Shown here piece after piece: positions 44,212 to 53,208 of a stretch of DNA of 64,000 nt. A program made the position numbers and the translations under genes. Under the pieces are notes generated by a model. That model did not search any database and had not been told where the DNA came from. It saw only the letters and a program-made list of their open reading frames with translations. Within the stretch, counting starts at the first letter, position 1, and each line of letters opens with the position of its first letter. Origin of the DNA: Nonomuraea thailandensis (lineage in GTDB: Bacteria; Actinomycetota; Actinomycetes; Streptosporangiales; Streptosporangiaceae); the NCBI RefSeq assembly GCF_024172165.1, contig NZ_JAMZEB010000002.1, forward strand, positions 5,167,501 through 5,231,500, in the 5' to 3' direction.

Positions 44212-46469
44212 CCGTCGTTCCTCATCCGACCGCCCATCCGACCGCCCCGCCGCCTGCCGTGCCACGCGGCGACTGCGGCCGCCGCGGCTCCCATCACCAT
44301 CAATGCCCACTCAGGGAGCGCCCCCACCTTCGTGGCAAGCGTTTGCTCCGTGCGTACGGGCACCCGGACCACGTTCATGTCAGCGACACGCTCGCGGGTC
44401 TGCCAGGAGACCTTACCGTCAGGTGTGACATATGCCGAGATCCCGGTGGTCGCTGCCGTCACGACGGCCCGGTTGTGCTCGACGGCGCGCAGCTGGGACA
44501 TGGCGAGCTGCTGGGGCGGCAGGTTGGACAGGGCGTAGGAGGCGTTGTTGGTCTGCACGACGAGCGGGGTGCCCCCGGCGCGGACGGTCTCGCGCACCGT
44601 GTCGTCGTAGGCGACCTCGTAGCAGTTGACCGCGCCGATCGTGACCCGGCCCAGCTTGAGGTCGCCCGGCTGGTCGCCGGGGACCGACTGCCTGCCGACG
44701 AGGCCGGCCCGCTCCCACAGCGCCAGCACGATCTCCTTGAACGGGGTGTACTCCCCGAACGGCACCAGGCGCTGCTTGTCGTAGTAGTCGCCGGGCCCGG
44801 TCACCGGGTCCCACACCAGGCTGCGGGTGGCACGGTGCTCGGTGCCGATCGCCACGACCGCCCCGACGAGCGTGGGCACGCCGACGTCCTGGACCGAGTC
44901 GTGGATGATCTGGCGGGCGTACTCGTCTCGGTAGGGGTCGATGTCGGTGGAGTTCTCCGGCAGGACGACCAGGTCGGGCCTGGGCAGCTTGCCCTCGCGT
45001 ACGGCCTGGGCGAGGCGTTTGGTCTCGTTGGCGTGGTTGCGCAGCACGACGGCGGGCTCGTCGCCGAGCGCGTACATGCCCTCGCCGGGAACGTTGCCCT
45101 GCACGATGCCCACGTTGATGGCGCGGCCCTCGTCGCCGGGCCTGGGCACGGCGAGGCCCAGCAGCGGCACGGCCAGCGCCAGCGCGAGAGGCGCCGCCCT
45201 GCGCACGAGCACGGCACGCCCGCCGGGCGGTGTGCGCCTGCCAGAGTCCGTACGCCCGCCGAGGTCCGTACGACTGCCTGAATCCGTACGCCCGCCGGAA
45301 TCCGTGCGACTGCCGGAATCCGTGCGACTGCCGGGGTCCGTGCGACTACCGGCGTGTAGGCGCCTGCCTGGGGCGGTGTGCCTGCCGAGGACCGCCTGGG
45401 CCAGCAGCGCGCCGCACAGCGCGACGGCGAACGACACCAGCGGGACGCCGCCGAGCGCCGCGTACGGGGTGAACAGCGACTCGCCCTGGCTGAAGGCGGC
45501 CCGCGCCCACGGGAACCCGCCGATCGGCACCAGGCTGCGAGCCCACTCCATGAGCACCCACAGCCCGCCGAACCACAAGGGCCACGCGGGAAGCCTGAAC
45601 ACCAGCGCCGCCATCGCGGCCATCGCGGCGTAGAACAGGCTTTCCGTACCGACCAGCATGAACCAGACGTCGTCGCCGATGCTGCGCACCCAGGCGAGCG
45701 CCGGCAGCAGGAACACCAAGGCGGCCAGATAACCGATCCAGGCGGCTCTCCTGGGCCGGGTGCCGTGGAGCGAGCCGGCGATGAGCCCGATGCCGAGCGG
45801 GGCGCACAGCCACCAGCCGAGCGGCGGGAACGCGGCGAACAGCGCCAGCCCGCCGGCGGCGGCCGCCACGACCCTGCCCAGCAGCACCCACCGCGACTCC
45901 GGCTTGGTCACCGCCTCGGCCGCCTGCCCCTGGGCCTCCCCGCCCTGCCCGGCCCCGTCCTCGGCCGTTGGCGCGGGCTCGGCTCCACGCCCGGCCTCAC
46001 GGCCGACCTCCGCCTCGGGCCCCTCAGCGGCACGCCCGGCCCCCGGCACGGGCTCCTCAGCGGCACGCCCGGCAGCCGGGACGGCCGCCTCGGCGACGCA
46101 CCCTGGTACCGGCTCGGGCACGGACTCGGATTCAGGCTCAGACTCGCGCCCGGATCCAGGCTCGCGCTCGGATTCGGGCTCGGAGTCAAGGCCGGGCTCA
46201 ACGGCACCGGCACCCGGCCGGGCATCGGCGCGCAGCCGAGTGTCTGCATCCGGCCGGGCGTCGGCGCGCGACAGAGCGTCGGCCGCCGATTCGGCGCCGA
46301 CGGAGCCCTCGCCCGAAGCCGGCCCGGACGGGCCGGCGGAAGCGGGTGGCGGGTCAGCGGCCAGCGTGGCGCCGGTTTCCGGCGTGCCGTCACCAGGCGA
46401 CGCCGCCACGGCCGCACGACCGGGCTCCTGCCCGGCCGCGGGCGGTAGGCCCGTTCTGTCCTGAACCAC
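44208..46469 (-). CDS. lnt: Apolipoprotein N-acyltransferase with long disordered N-terminus
   Basis: About 753 aa from GTG 46469 (other starts possible). Residues about 1-200 are Ala/Glu/Pro/Gly-rich and lack structure. Then six to seven helices precede a nitrilase-like domain with the catalytic Glu in VVLPENSTD, Lys in YDKQRLVPFGEY and Cys in GAVNCYEVAYDD, and a final helix. It N-acylates lipoproteins at the membrane. A loop before the last helices carries six SRTD(S/P)G-like repeats encoded at 45246-45353. The stop overlaps the mannosyltransferase gene by ATGA. Confidence 0.92.
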   Translation of the reverse strand: MVQDRTGLPPAAGQEPGRAAVAASPGDGTPETGATLAADPPPASAGPSGPASGEGSVGAESAADALSRADARPDADTRLRADARPGAGAVEPGLDSEPESEREPGSGRESEPESESVPEPVPGCVAEAAVPAAGRAAEEPVPGAGRAAEGPEAEVGREAGRGAEPAPTAEDGAGQGGEAQGQAAEAVTKPESRWVLLGRVVAAAAGGLALFAAFPPLGWWLCAPLGIGLIAGSLHGTRPRRAAWIGYLAALVFLLPALAWVRSIGDDVWFMLVGTESLFYAAMAAMAALVFRLPAWPLWFGGLWVLMEWARSLVPIGGFPWARAAFSQGESLFTPYAALGGVPLVSFAVALCGALLAQAVLGRHTAPGRRLHAGSRTDPGSRTDSGSRTDSGGRTDSGSRTDLGGRTDSGRRTPPGGRAVLVRRAAPLALALAVPLLGLAVPRPGDEGRAINVGIVQGNVPGEGMYALGDEPAVVLRNHANETKRLAQAVREGKLPRPDLVVLPENSTDIDPYRDEYARQIIHDSVQDVGVPTLVGAVVAIGTEHRATRSLVWDPVTGPGDYYDKQRLVPFGEYTPFKEIVLALWERAGLVGRQSVPGDQPGDLKLGRVTIGAVNCYEVAYDDTVRETVRAGGTPLVVQTNNASYALSNLPPQQLAMSQLRAVEHNRAVVTAATTGISAYVTPDGKVSWQTRERVADMNVVRVPVRTEQTLATKVGALPEWALMVMGAAAAAVAAWHGRRRGGRMGGRMRNDG
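45246..45353 (-). repeat. Six-unit 18-bp tandem repeat in lnt
   Basis: Units of 18 bp related to ATCCGTGCGACTGCCGGA begin at 45246, 45264, 45282, 45300, 45318 and 45336. They encode a hydrophilic S-R-T-D-S-G repeat between transmembrane parts of Lnt. Unit identity suggests slippage-driven expansion. Confidence 0.85.
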
Positions 46470-46997
46470 TCCGGGGTCTCCTCGCCACCTCACAAACGGC
46501 TTGCTTGCGAAAACGCTACCGCTCCCCGGCCGCACTCAGACCGGCGAGGCGCGCGGAAGATCGGAACATCGCCGGAAAAGGGAGGGGCGGCAGGGTGATC
46601 CCGCGGCTGAACGGGACCACCCGGCGCGATGGCGGTCCGATGGCACGGGAGCGGGAAGAGGGCCCGGAAACCCTTCGGACCGGACCCGTCTCGTCGGCGG
46701 CGAGCTCGGAATTCCGTTGTCTACTGGGCTCCCGGACCCGTCCCGGGTCCAACCCCCCGCCCGGTTGGGGTGCCCCGACTCGACGGACCGACGGCCCTGC
46801 ACCTGGCTGTGTGGACGGAGTCACGCTCCGTCACGGACGCAGGATCCGGCGATGTCAGAGACGGCCAACCGGCCAAGTCCCGTGCTGGACTGCGCAGCAA
46901 ACTACCGACTCCACCTCAGATGTCAACCGTGTCCCGATCAGCAGAAACATCAAGTTTCCGCAGGTGGGACATGTTCGGCCGGTGTTCGCATAGCCGG
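46470..46997. other. Intergenic region upstream of lnt
   Basis: About 530 bp between the 3' end of helD and the lnt start, both on the minus strand. It must hold the lnt promoter. Open frames on either strand show no family pattern. GAAAC-ATCAA-GTTTC (near 46949) is a small hairpin downstream of helD that might act in termination. Nothing else was recognised. Confidence 0.4.
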
Positions 46998-49307
46998 TCA
47001 AAGCCCATTTGCGGGCGCCGGAGAACGGCTCGGCAAGTCCCGCAACGCCTGCGACAGCGGCCGCTCGTGGACGACCCCGAGCCGCTGTGTCGCACGCGTG
47101 AGAGCAACATACAGGTCACTGGGCCCTCGTGGCGACTGGGCGGCGATGAGGTCGGGCTCGGCGACGATGACGGAGTCGAACTCCAGCCCCTTGGCGTCGG
47201 CCACCCCCATCACGGCGACGGGCGCGTCCAGGGCCTCCGCCCCGCGGGCCCGGCCGGCGCCCGGCGCGACGACGACGGTGCCCGGCACGTTCGCGGCGAT
47301 CTCCGTACCGAGGCCGGACAGCAGCGAGTCGGGCACCACCACCGCGACCTTGCCGCCCTCGCCCGCCTCCTCCTTGGCCAGCTCCGGCAGGGCCGTCAGC
47401 GGCGCCGCCCAGGGGCGGGCGCCGGCCTCGCGCACGGAGGCGGGCGCCTCCAGGGCCGGGTCGATGGTGGCCAGGACGCGGGCGGCCACCTCCATCAGCT
47501 CGACGGGGGTACGGTAGTTGACGGTCAGCCGCTCCTGCCGCCAGCGCCCGGCCACGTACGGGTCGAGCACCTCCTCCCACGAGCGGGCCCCGGCCGCCGA
47601 GCCGGTCTGGGCGATGTCGCCGACGATCGTCATCGACCGGGTCGGGCAGCGCCGCATGACGGCCCGCCAGGCCATCGGCGACAGCTCCTGCGCCTCGTCC
47701 ACGATCACGTGCCCGTAGGCCCAGGTGCGGTCGGCGGCGGCGCGTTCGGCGGTGGTGAGGTAGGGGCCCTCGCCGCGCTGGCGCTCGGCCAGCCGCTCGG
47801 CCTCCATGACGTCCGACAGCCCGGTCAGCTCCAGCACCTCGCGGGCGTAGGCCAGCTCGGCCTCACGCTGGCTCTCCTCGGCCTGCCGGGCGGCGGCCAG
47901 CTCCTCCTCGGCCTGCATCGCGCTGGCGCGCAGCACCTGCTCGTCGATGTCGCCGAGCAGTTCGGCGGCCTCGTCGAGCAGCGGCACGTCGGAGTCGGTC
48001 CACTCGCCGCCGGTGCGGCGCAGCAGCGCGCGTTCCTGCGGGGTCAGGGCGGAGGCGGCGTACCCGAGGCGCTCCGGGGAGCCGTACAGGCCGAGCAGGA
48101 GCCGCTGCGGCGTCAGGTACGGCCACAGCCGGTTCAGCGCGGACTTGACCACCGGCTCGGTACGCAGCTCCTCCCGCAGGTCGGCCAGGTCGTCCTCGTC
48201 GATGAGCCCCTTGCCGATCTTGCGTGCCTGCTGTCTGGCCAGGGCGGTGAGCAGCGACCGGACGAACACGGCTCGGGCCTGGTTGTGCGGGCGGCGGGAG
48301 CGGGTGGCCTTGTTCTTCGCGGCCTCCAGCATGTTGCGGTCGATGGTGAGCGTGATGCGGCCGATGGTCAGCTCGATGGGCTGGCGCGGCACCCGCTGCC
48401 GGTCGCGTACGGCCTTGGCGATCACGTCGGCCATCCGCGTGTCGCCCTTGAGCGCGGCCACCTCGGGCCGCTCGCGCGCGGTGGCGTTCACGCCGGGGTA
48501 GAGCTCGCCGACCGTGGACAGCAGCACGTCGGTCTCGCCGAGCGAGGGCAGCACCTGCTCGATGTAGCGCAGGAACGTCAGGTTCGGCCCGAGGATGAGC
48601 ACGCCGCGGCGCTCCAGCCGCTCGCGGTGGGTGTAGAGCAGGTACGCGGCCCGGTGCAGGGCCACGACGGTCTTGCCGGTGCCGGGGCCGCCCTGCACCA
48701 CGAGCACGCCGTTCAGGTCGCTGCGGATGACGCGGTCCTGCTCCGACTGGATGGTGGCGACGATGTCGCGCATGCGGCCCGTGCGCCGCTCGTCGAGCGC
48801 GGCGAGCAGCGCGGCCTCGCCGTTGAGCGTGGCGCGGTCGTCGTCGGTGAGCGAGTCGAGGTCGAGCAGGTCGTCGTCCACGCCGACCACGGCGCGGCCC
48901 CTGGTCTGCAGGTGGCGGCGCCTGGTGACGCCCATCGGCGCGGCCGGGGTGGCGCGGTAGAACGGCTGCGCCACCGGCGCGCGCCAGTCGATGAGCAGGC
49001 GCTGCTGCTCGTCGTCGGTCATGCCGAGCTTGCCGATGTACAGCCGGCCCTCGTCGAGGTGATCCAGCCGTCCGAAAACCAGGCCGCGTTCGACCGCCCA
49101 GAGCCGCGCGAGGCGGGTGGCGTACATCTCGGCGAACGTGTCACGCTCGGACCTGTTCTGCATCGTGCCGACGGCGCCCGAGGCCAGCACCTCCTTCAAC
49201 TGCCGCTGGGTGCGCTCGCGCAGCGTGTCGAGGCGGTCGTAGAGGCGGGTGACGTACGCCTGCTCCTTGGCGAGCTCGGTTTGACGAGTTGCCGCCTGAC
49301 CATTAAT
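46998..49307 (-). CDS. helD: HelD-type UvrD/Rep-family helicase
   Basis: Superfamily 1 helicase with Walker A QGGPGTGKTVVALHRAAYLL, motif II VIVDEAQELSPM, TIVGDIAQTG, NYRTPVELMEVA and the C-terminal GVADAKGLEFDSVI and YVALTRATQRL. HelD proteins release stalled RNA polymerase. Usual starts are missing: the first is TTG 49199, inside the conserved N-terminal coiled coil (KEQAYVTRLYDRLDTLRE continues upstream in frame). The frame is open to about 49370 with no ATG, GTG or TTG; ATT codons at 49307 and 49316 are the nearest candidates. I place the start at 49307 provisionally; an indel is the alternative. Confidence 0.85.
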   Translation of the reverse strand: MNGQAATRQTELAKEQAYVTRLYDRLDTLRERTQRQLKEVLASGAVGTMQNRSERDTFAEMYATRLARLWAVERGLVFGRLDHLDEGRLYIGKLGMTDDEQQRLLIDWRAPVAQPFYRATPAAPMGVTRRRHLQTRGRAVVGVDDDLLDLDSLTDDDRATLNGEAALLAALDERRTGRMRDIVATIQSEQDRVIRSDLNGVLVVQGGPGTGKTVVALHRAAYLLYTHRERLERRGVLILGPNLTFLRYIEQVLPSLGETDVLLSTVGELYPGVNATARERPEVAALKGDTRMADVIAKAVRDRQRVPRQPIELTIGRITLTIDRNMLEAAKNKATRSRRPHNQARAVFVRSLLTALARQQARKIGKGLIDEDDLADLREELRTEPVVKSALNRLWPYLTPQRLLLGLYGSPERLGYAASALTPQERALLRRTGGEWTDSDVPLLDEAAELLGDIDEQVLRASAMQAEEELAAARQAEESQREAELAYAREVLELTGLSDVMEAERLAERQRGEGPYLTTAERAAADRTWAYGHVIVDEAQELSPMAWRAVMRRCPTRSMTIVGDIAQTGSAAGARSWEEVLDPYVAGRWRQERLTVNYRTPVELMEVAARVLATIDPALEAPASVREAGARPWAAPLTALPELAKEEAGEGGKVAVVVPDSLLSGLGTEIAANVPGTVVVAPGAGRARGAEALDAPVAVMGVADAKGLEFDSVIVAEPDLIAAQSPRGPSDLYVALTRATQRLGVVHERPLSQALRDLPSRSPAPANGL

Positions 49308-49318
49308 GTGGTTAATGG
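49300..49318. promoter_or_regulatory. 19-bp inverted repeat at the helD start
   Basis: CCATTAATGTGGTTAATGG has perfect 7-bp arms around TGTGG. It spans both candidate ATT start codons. It could be an operator or a structure that controls initiation. It does not match the rifamycin-associated element known upstream of some helicase genes. Confidence 0.5.
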
Positions 49319-49433
49319 GACACTCCGGGCCATTCTGCTTGTTGTTACGACAAACGACGACATTAGCATGCCCGTAGAGGCACTCTCATCACTTTCCCGC
49401 TTCCCCCGCCGGGTCACGTCCTGGTTTCATCTC

Positions 49434-49480
49434 TTGACCGCCACCTCTGGATGTCATATAAGTTAGGAAACTTTACTAAC
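49434..49480 (+). promoter_or_regulatory. ROK gene promoter and operator
   Basis: TTGACC (49434-49439), 17 bp, TATAAG (49457-49462), with GTTAGGAAACTTTACTAAC (49462-49480) right after the -10. The 19-bp site has GTTAG/CTAAC ends and is typical of ROK-family operators, so autorepression is likely. Confidence 0.75.
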
Positions 49481-49501
49481 TCAGGATGACGGGAGGGCGG
49501 C

Positions 49502-50698
49502 GTGAGCGATCCGGTTCCGGGAACCCCCAGTCTGCTACGCGCCATCAATGATCGCGCCGCCCTGCGGGTCCTGCTCGAACGCGGCCCGCTGACCCGGCCC
49601 CAGATCGGCACGCTCACCGGGCTGTCGAAGCCCACGGCCTCACAACTGCTGTCCCGGTTGCAGCAGGCGGGCCTGGTGGTCCTGGACGGCATCAGGGAGG
49701 GCCTGCCGGGCCGCACCGCGGAGGTCTACCGGATCAACCCTGCGGCGGCGTACGTGGGCGCGCTCGACGTCACCCCGCACCGCATCGAGGCCAGGGTGGC
49801 CGACATCACCGGCACGATCGTGGGCGAGCACACCCTGCCCACCCCGCGCCGCCCCCACGGCGAGCTCGCCGAACGGCTCAACGCCGCCCTGCTCGGCGCG
49901 CGCCCGCCGGACAAGCTGCGCCGCGTCGTCATCGGCGTGCAGGCCGCGATCGACCCGTCCACCGGCAGGCTCGGGTACGCCGCCGCCAAGGACGTGCCCG
50001 GCTGGCACATCCCCGACCTGGTGCCGGCGCTCAGCGCCGCGCTCGGCGTGCCCGTGGCCGTGGAGAACAACGTCAACCTCGTCGCGGTCGCGGAGCAGGC
50101 GCACGGCGCGGCCCGCGGCCACCGCGACTTCGTGCTGCTGTGGGCCGACGCGGGCATCGGCTCGGCCATCGTGCTCGGCGGGCGCGTGCACCGCGGCGCC
50201 ACGGGAGGGGCCGGCGAGGTCGGCTACATGCCCGCGCCCGGCGCGCCGACGGCCCGCGAGTCCGGCCGCTACGCCGACCACGGATACCAGGCGCTGACGG
50301 GCGGGCAGGCGGTGCTGAAGCTGCTGCGCTCGTACGGCGTGCGCGGCACCGACTTCCGCCACGCCGTCGCGGCCGCCGTGCGCGCGGCGGCGGGCACCGG
50401 CCAGAAGGCCGAGGACGCCAGGGCGGGCCTGCGCGATGTCGCCGCCCGCCTGGCCGTGGGGCTGGCCGCCATCACGGCGGTCGTCGATCCCGAGCTGATC
50501 GTGCTGACCGGCGGCGCCGTCCTGCCGGGCGGCGAGACGCTGCGCGAGCTGGTCGAGCACGAGCTGCACGCGCTGACCATCCCCCGGCCGCCCGTGCGGC
50601 TGTCCACCGTCGAGGGCAACCCGGTCCTGGCCGGCGCGCTCGATCTCGCCCTGGCCACCGCCCGCGACGAGGTGTTCGGCTCGACCGTTCCGTCATGA
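49502..50698 (+). CDS. ROK-family transcriptional regulator
   Basis: 398 aa. N-terminal MarR-like winged helix (TRPQIGTLTGLSKPTASQLLSRLQQAG), then the actin-like ROK fold with LWADAGIGSAIVLGGRVHRGATGGAGEVGYM. The cysteine-rich zinc motif of sugar kinases and many ROK repressors (CGxxGCxE) is missing after this, so the sensor site is altered. GTG 49502 follows a GGGAGG Shine-Dalgarno. No sugar transporter or hydrolase is adjacent, so its targets are elsewhere. Confidence 0.9.
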   Translation: MSDPVPGTPSLLRAINDRAALRVLLERGPLTRPQIGTLTGLSKPTASQLLSRLQQAGLVVLDGIREGLPGRTAEVYRINPAAAYVGALDVTPHRIEARVADITGTIVGEHTLPTPRRPHGELAERLNAALLGARPPDKLRRVVIGVQAAIDPSTGRLGYAAAKDVPGWHIPDLVPALSAALGVPVAVENNVNLVAVAEQAHGAARGHRDFVLLWADAGIGSAIVLGGRVHRGATGGAGEVGYMPAPGAPTARESGRYADHGYQALTGGQAVLKLLRSYGVRGTDFRHAVAAAVRAAAGTGQKAEDARAGLRDVAARLAVGLAAITAVVDPELIVLTGGAVLPGGETLRELVEHELHALTIPRPPVRLSTVEGNPVLAGALDLALATARDEVFGSTVPS

Positions 50699-50855
50699 CC
50701 CGCGGGCGGTGACCTCTCGAACGGTCCGTGTCACATGCCGGATCCGCCGGAGTCGAGCGCCGCGTGATGATGTGGCTTCCTTCACTCCGGCCGGCCGTCC
50801 CGCTCGTCCTGATCGTGGCGGGCGGCCCAGCAGGCGGCGGGCTCGCCGGCGAAGG

Positions 50856-51344
50856 TCAGGCGGGGCCGTCAGGGCCGGTGGCGGGATCGCCGGCCGCGTC
50901 GGGCTCGACGTCGGGGGCGCGGTGCTCGTACGGGGTGCTCAGCACGACCGTGGTGCGGGTCGAGACGTTGGCCGAGGCCCTGATCTGCTGCAGCAGGTCC
51001 TCCAGCGCGGCAGGCGAGGCCACCCGCACCTTGAGGATGTAGCTCTCGTCGCCGGCCACGCTGTGACAGGCCTCGATGGCGGCCAGGTGGGCCAGCCGCT
51101 CGGGCGCGTCGTCGGGCGCCGCGGGGTCGATCGGCTTGATCGACACGAACGCGGTCAGCGGCAGCCCCACCGCGTCGTGGTCGATGATCGCGGCGTAGCC
51201 GCGCACCACCCCGCGTTTCTCCAGGCGGCGTACGCGCTGGTGCACCGCCGAAACGGAGAGCCCCGTCTCCCTGGCCAGGTCGGTGAAGCTCATGCGCCCG
51301 TCGCGGGCCAGCAACGTGACGATACGGCGGTCGATCTCCTCCAT
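50856..51344 (-). CDS. Lrp/AsnC-family transcriptional regulator
   Basis: 162 aa. Helix-turn-helix (IDRRIVTLLARDGRMSFTDLA, GLSVSAVHQRVRRLEKRG) and a RAM ligand domain (VSIKPIDP... HSVAGDESYILKVRV). Members sense amino acids. TACCTT 13 nt upstream of ATG 51344 predicts a leaderless transcript. The C-terminus has an extra acidic tail of about 20 residues. Confidence 0.92.
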   Translation of the reverse strand: MEEIDRRIVTLLARDGRMSFTDLARETGLSVSAVHQRVRRLEKRGVVRGYAAIIDHDAVGLPLTAFVSIKPIDPAAPDDAPERLAHLAAIEACHSVAGDESYILKVRVASPAALEDLLQQIRASANVSTRTTVVLSTPYEHRAPDVEPDAAGDPATGPDGPA

Positions 51345-51368
51345 CGCATCAAAGGTAGCCGGTCATGG

Positions 51369-51962
51369 TCACGACATGGTCCCGACCGGGGTGGCTCCCC
51401 TGCGCATCGCGTGCTCGACCAGGGTGATGAGCACCTCCCTGCCGGAGTCGCGGCGGCGGGCGTCGCAGCGCACGATGGGGATGTCCGGCTCCAGGCCGAT
51501 CGCCGAGCGCACCTCGCCGACGGTGAACGGCGAGACGCCGTCGAAGCAGTTCAGCGCCACGACGAACGGCTGGCCGCGCTTCTCGAAGTAGTCGACGGAC
51601 GGGAAGCAGTCGTCGAGGCGGCGGGTGTCGGCCAGCACGACGGCGCCCAGCGCGCCCATGGCCAGCTCGTCCCACACGAAGAAGAACCGCTCCTGGCCGG
51701 GGGTGCCGAACAGGTAGAGCATGTAGTCGTTGCGGATCGTGATGCGCCCGAAGTCCATCGCGACCGTGGTGGTCAGCTTGCGCTCGACACCCGACAGGTC
51801 GTCGATGTGGGTGCCCACCTGGGTGAGCGCCTCCTCGGTGCGAAGAGGCCTGGTCTCCGAGACGGCGCCGACCATCGTGGTCTTGCCCGCGCCGAATCCC
51901 CCCGCGACCAAGATCTTGATCGCAGTCGGCAGCCGCCAACGGTCTGAGCGACCGAATTCCAT
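51369..51962 (-). CDS. Conservon-type (CvnD-like) small GTPase
   Basis: 197 aa from ATG 51962. P-loop VAGGFGAGKTTMVGAV, switch II FGTPGQERFFFVWDEL, and VALNCFDG in place of the usual NKxD. It belongs to the actinomycete MglA/Ras-like group that normally closes a conservon (CvnA kinase, CvnB roadblock, CvnC DUF742, CvnD). None of these partners is adjacent, so it is an orphan. A longer frame to 52070 exists (MYGRCWMEFGR is another option). The upstream DNA is unusually AT-rich. Confidence 0.85.
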   Translation of the reverse strand: MEFGRSDRWRLPTAIKILVAGGFGAGKTTMVGAVSETRPLRTEEALTQVGTHIDDLSGVERKLTTTVAMDFGRITIRNDYMLYLFGTPGQERFFFVWDELAMGALGAVVLADTRRLDDCFPSVDYFEKRGQPFVVALNCFDGVSPFTVGEVRSAIGLEPDIPIVRCDARRRDSGREVLITLVEHAMRRGATPVGTMS

Positions 51963-52070
51963 CCAGCACCGCCCGTACATATCCCGCGCATGCGCGACCC
52001 CGCCCCTGAGGTGCCGGTCAGTGGTACCTGTCAAGGTTCGCCTGAGAGGGTCGATCCACATGCCTGGCAT

Positions 52071-52219
52071 CGAGACACCCTAGCAACGCCACATTTTCCA
52101 CTCAAGTCGCAATGTTTTACAAGAAACAAAATGTCACGGTTTGTCGTCCCAAGCCACGTTTTTCGCGAATCTAACACGGCTAGTGTCAAGTTTGTCTGTC
52201 ATGGAATCAGACGAGTCCT
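52071..52219. other. AT-rich intergenic region
   Basis: About 150 bp with runs such as ACATTTTCC, GTTTTAC and AAACAAAATG, far below the surrounding GC content. On the minus strand TTGACA (52189-52184) and TTAGATT occur but not at standard spacing. It separates the terpene-synthase-like gene from the GTPase gene and probably holds the latter's promoter. Confidence 0.45.
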
Positions 52220-53086
52220 TTACACGGCTCGCTGATGGTCCGTAATGCCGGTGACACCCGCCTGGAACCCGAGTCGTCTTCGCAGGTAGGAGGCCGTGCG
52301 CGGGCTGTGCTCGCACACCGGACCGATGAGCTGCTCGGCCTCGCGCGCCAGGTTCGTGATCGCGGCCGCGACCTCGGCGCCGTCCGCACCAAGCGCGAGC
52401 GCGTTGAGATCGCCCCAGCTCAGGTCCCTGCGATAGGAGGCGACGTCGCCGAGCAGGTGCAGGTACCGCTGGACCTGCCGGCTGACGGCCCGCAGGTCCT
52501 CCAGGTTGGCCCGGGCCCAGTCGTCGGCGGTGTAGATCCAGTGCGACAGGTCGACGAAGCAGGAGCCGCGGCTGTCGGCGTTGTCGACGTACCGGGCCAG
52601 GGTGGGCACGGTGTGGGTGTCGCGCCACACCCAGGTCCTGGCCATGCCCGCCAGCATCCGGGCGAGCTGGTCGCGCCAGATGCCCTGCAGGTCGCCGAAG
52701 TCCTCGACCGTGGCCAGCTCGTCGCGCAGGTCGGCGAGGAACCGGGTGACGGCCGAGCGCGGCACCGCGCCCTCCGCGACGGACAGGCACTCCCGCGTCA
52801 GGCGGTTGACCTGCTCGCGGGTGGTCACGGCGCGGTCGACGAGCCGGTCCACGGCCGTCACCCACAGGGCCGCCCGGTTGACGGCCTTCAGCCGGTCCGC
52901 GCCGGCCCACGGGGCGCTGAAGGCCGTGGCCAGGGTGAGCGAGCTGAAGAAGTCGGCGCCGAAGGCCGCGTCGGGGAACAGGTCCGCGTACATCTGGGCG
53001 CACCGCCGCAGGTCCCTGCCGCACTCCGCGGCCAGCGCGCACGTCCTGCCGAGCTCGAACGCCACGTCCAGCTCGTCGTCCCGCAT
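52220..53086 (-). CDS. Class I terpene-synthase-like protein
   Basis: 288 aa, helical. AALWVTAVDRLVDRAV gives a DxxxD motif in place of DDxxD at about residue 76, and HLLGDVASYRRDLSWGDLNAL is a recognisable but altered NSE triad, with Gly for Asn and Asp for Glu. Length and motif spacing fit a bacterial terpene cyclase alpha domain. No prenyltransferase, P450 or other biosynthetic gene is adjacent. ATG 53086 has no Shine-Dalgarno; an in-frame ATG at 53134 with TATCTC 11 nt upstream is an alternative leaderless start. Product unknown. Confidence 0.7.
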   Translation of the reverse strand: MRDDELDVAFELGRTCALAAECGRDLRRCAQMYADLFPDAAFGADFFSSLTLATAFSAPWAGADRLKAVNRAALWVTAVDRLVDRAVTTREQVNRLTRECLSVAEGAVPRSAVTRFLADLRDELATVEDFGDLQGIWRDQLARMLAGMARTWVWRDTHTVPTLARYVDNADSRGSCFVDLSHWIYTADDWARANLEDLRAVSRQVQRYLHLLGDVASYRRDLSWGDLNALALGADGAEVAAAITNLAREAEQLIGPVCEHSPRTASYLRRRLGFQAGVTGITDHQRAV

Positions 53087-53208
53087 CCTAGGGCCGTTCG
53101 ATCGACTCGCGGACCATCGGCGACGTCCCCCCATACCCGGAGATACACCAATGAGGTAATTGTTTCATGATCATGATCTGCCGATCAAGGTATCAGCTGA
53201 GTGGCCGA

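Noticed and set aside
49300..49318. Rifamycin-associated element upstream of helD
   Set aside because: The inverted repeat is AT-rich and does not match the GC-rich element as I remember it.
46629..49466. 945-codon plus-strand frame antisense to helD
   Set aside because: Shadow of the helicase, whose helicase motifs are all on the minus strand.
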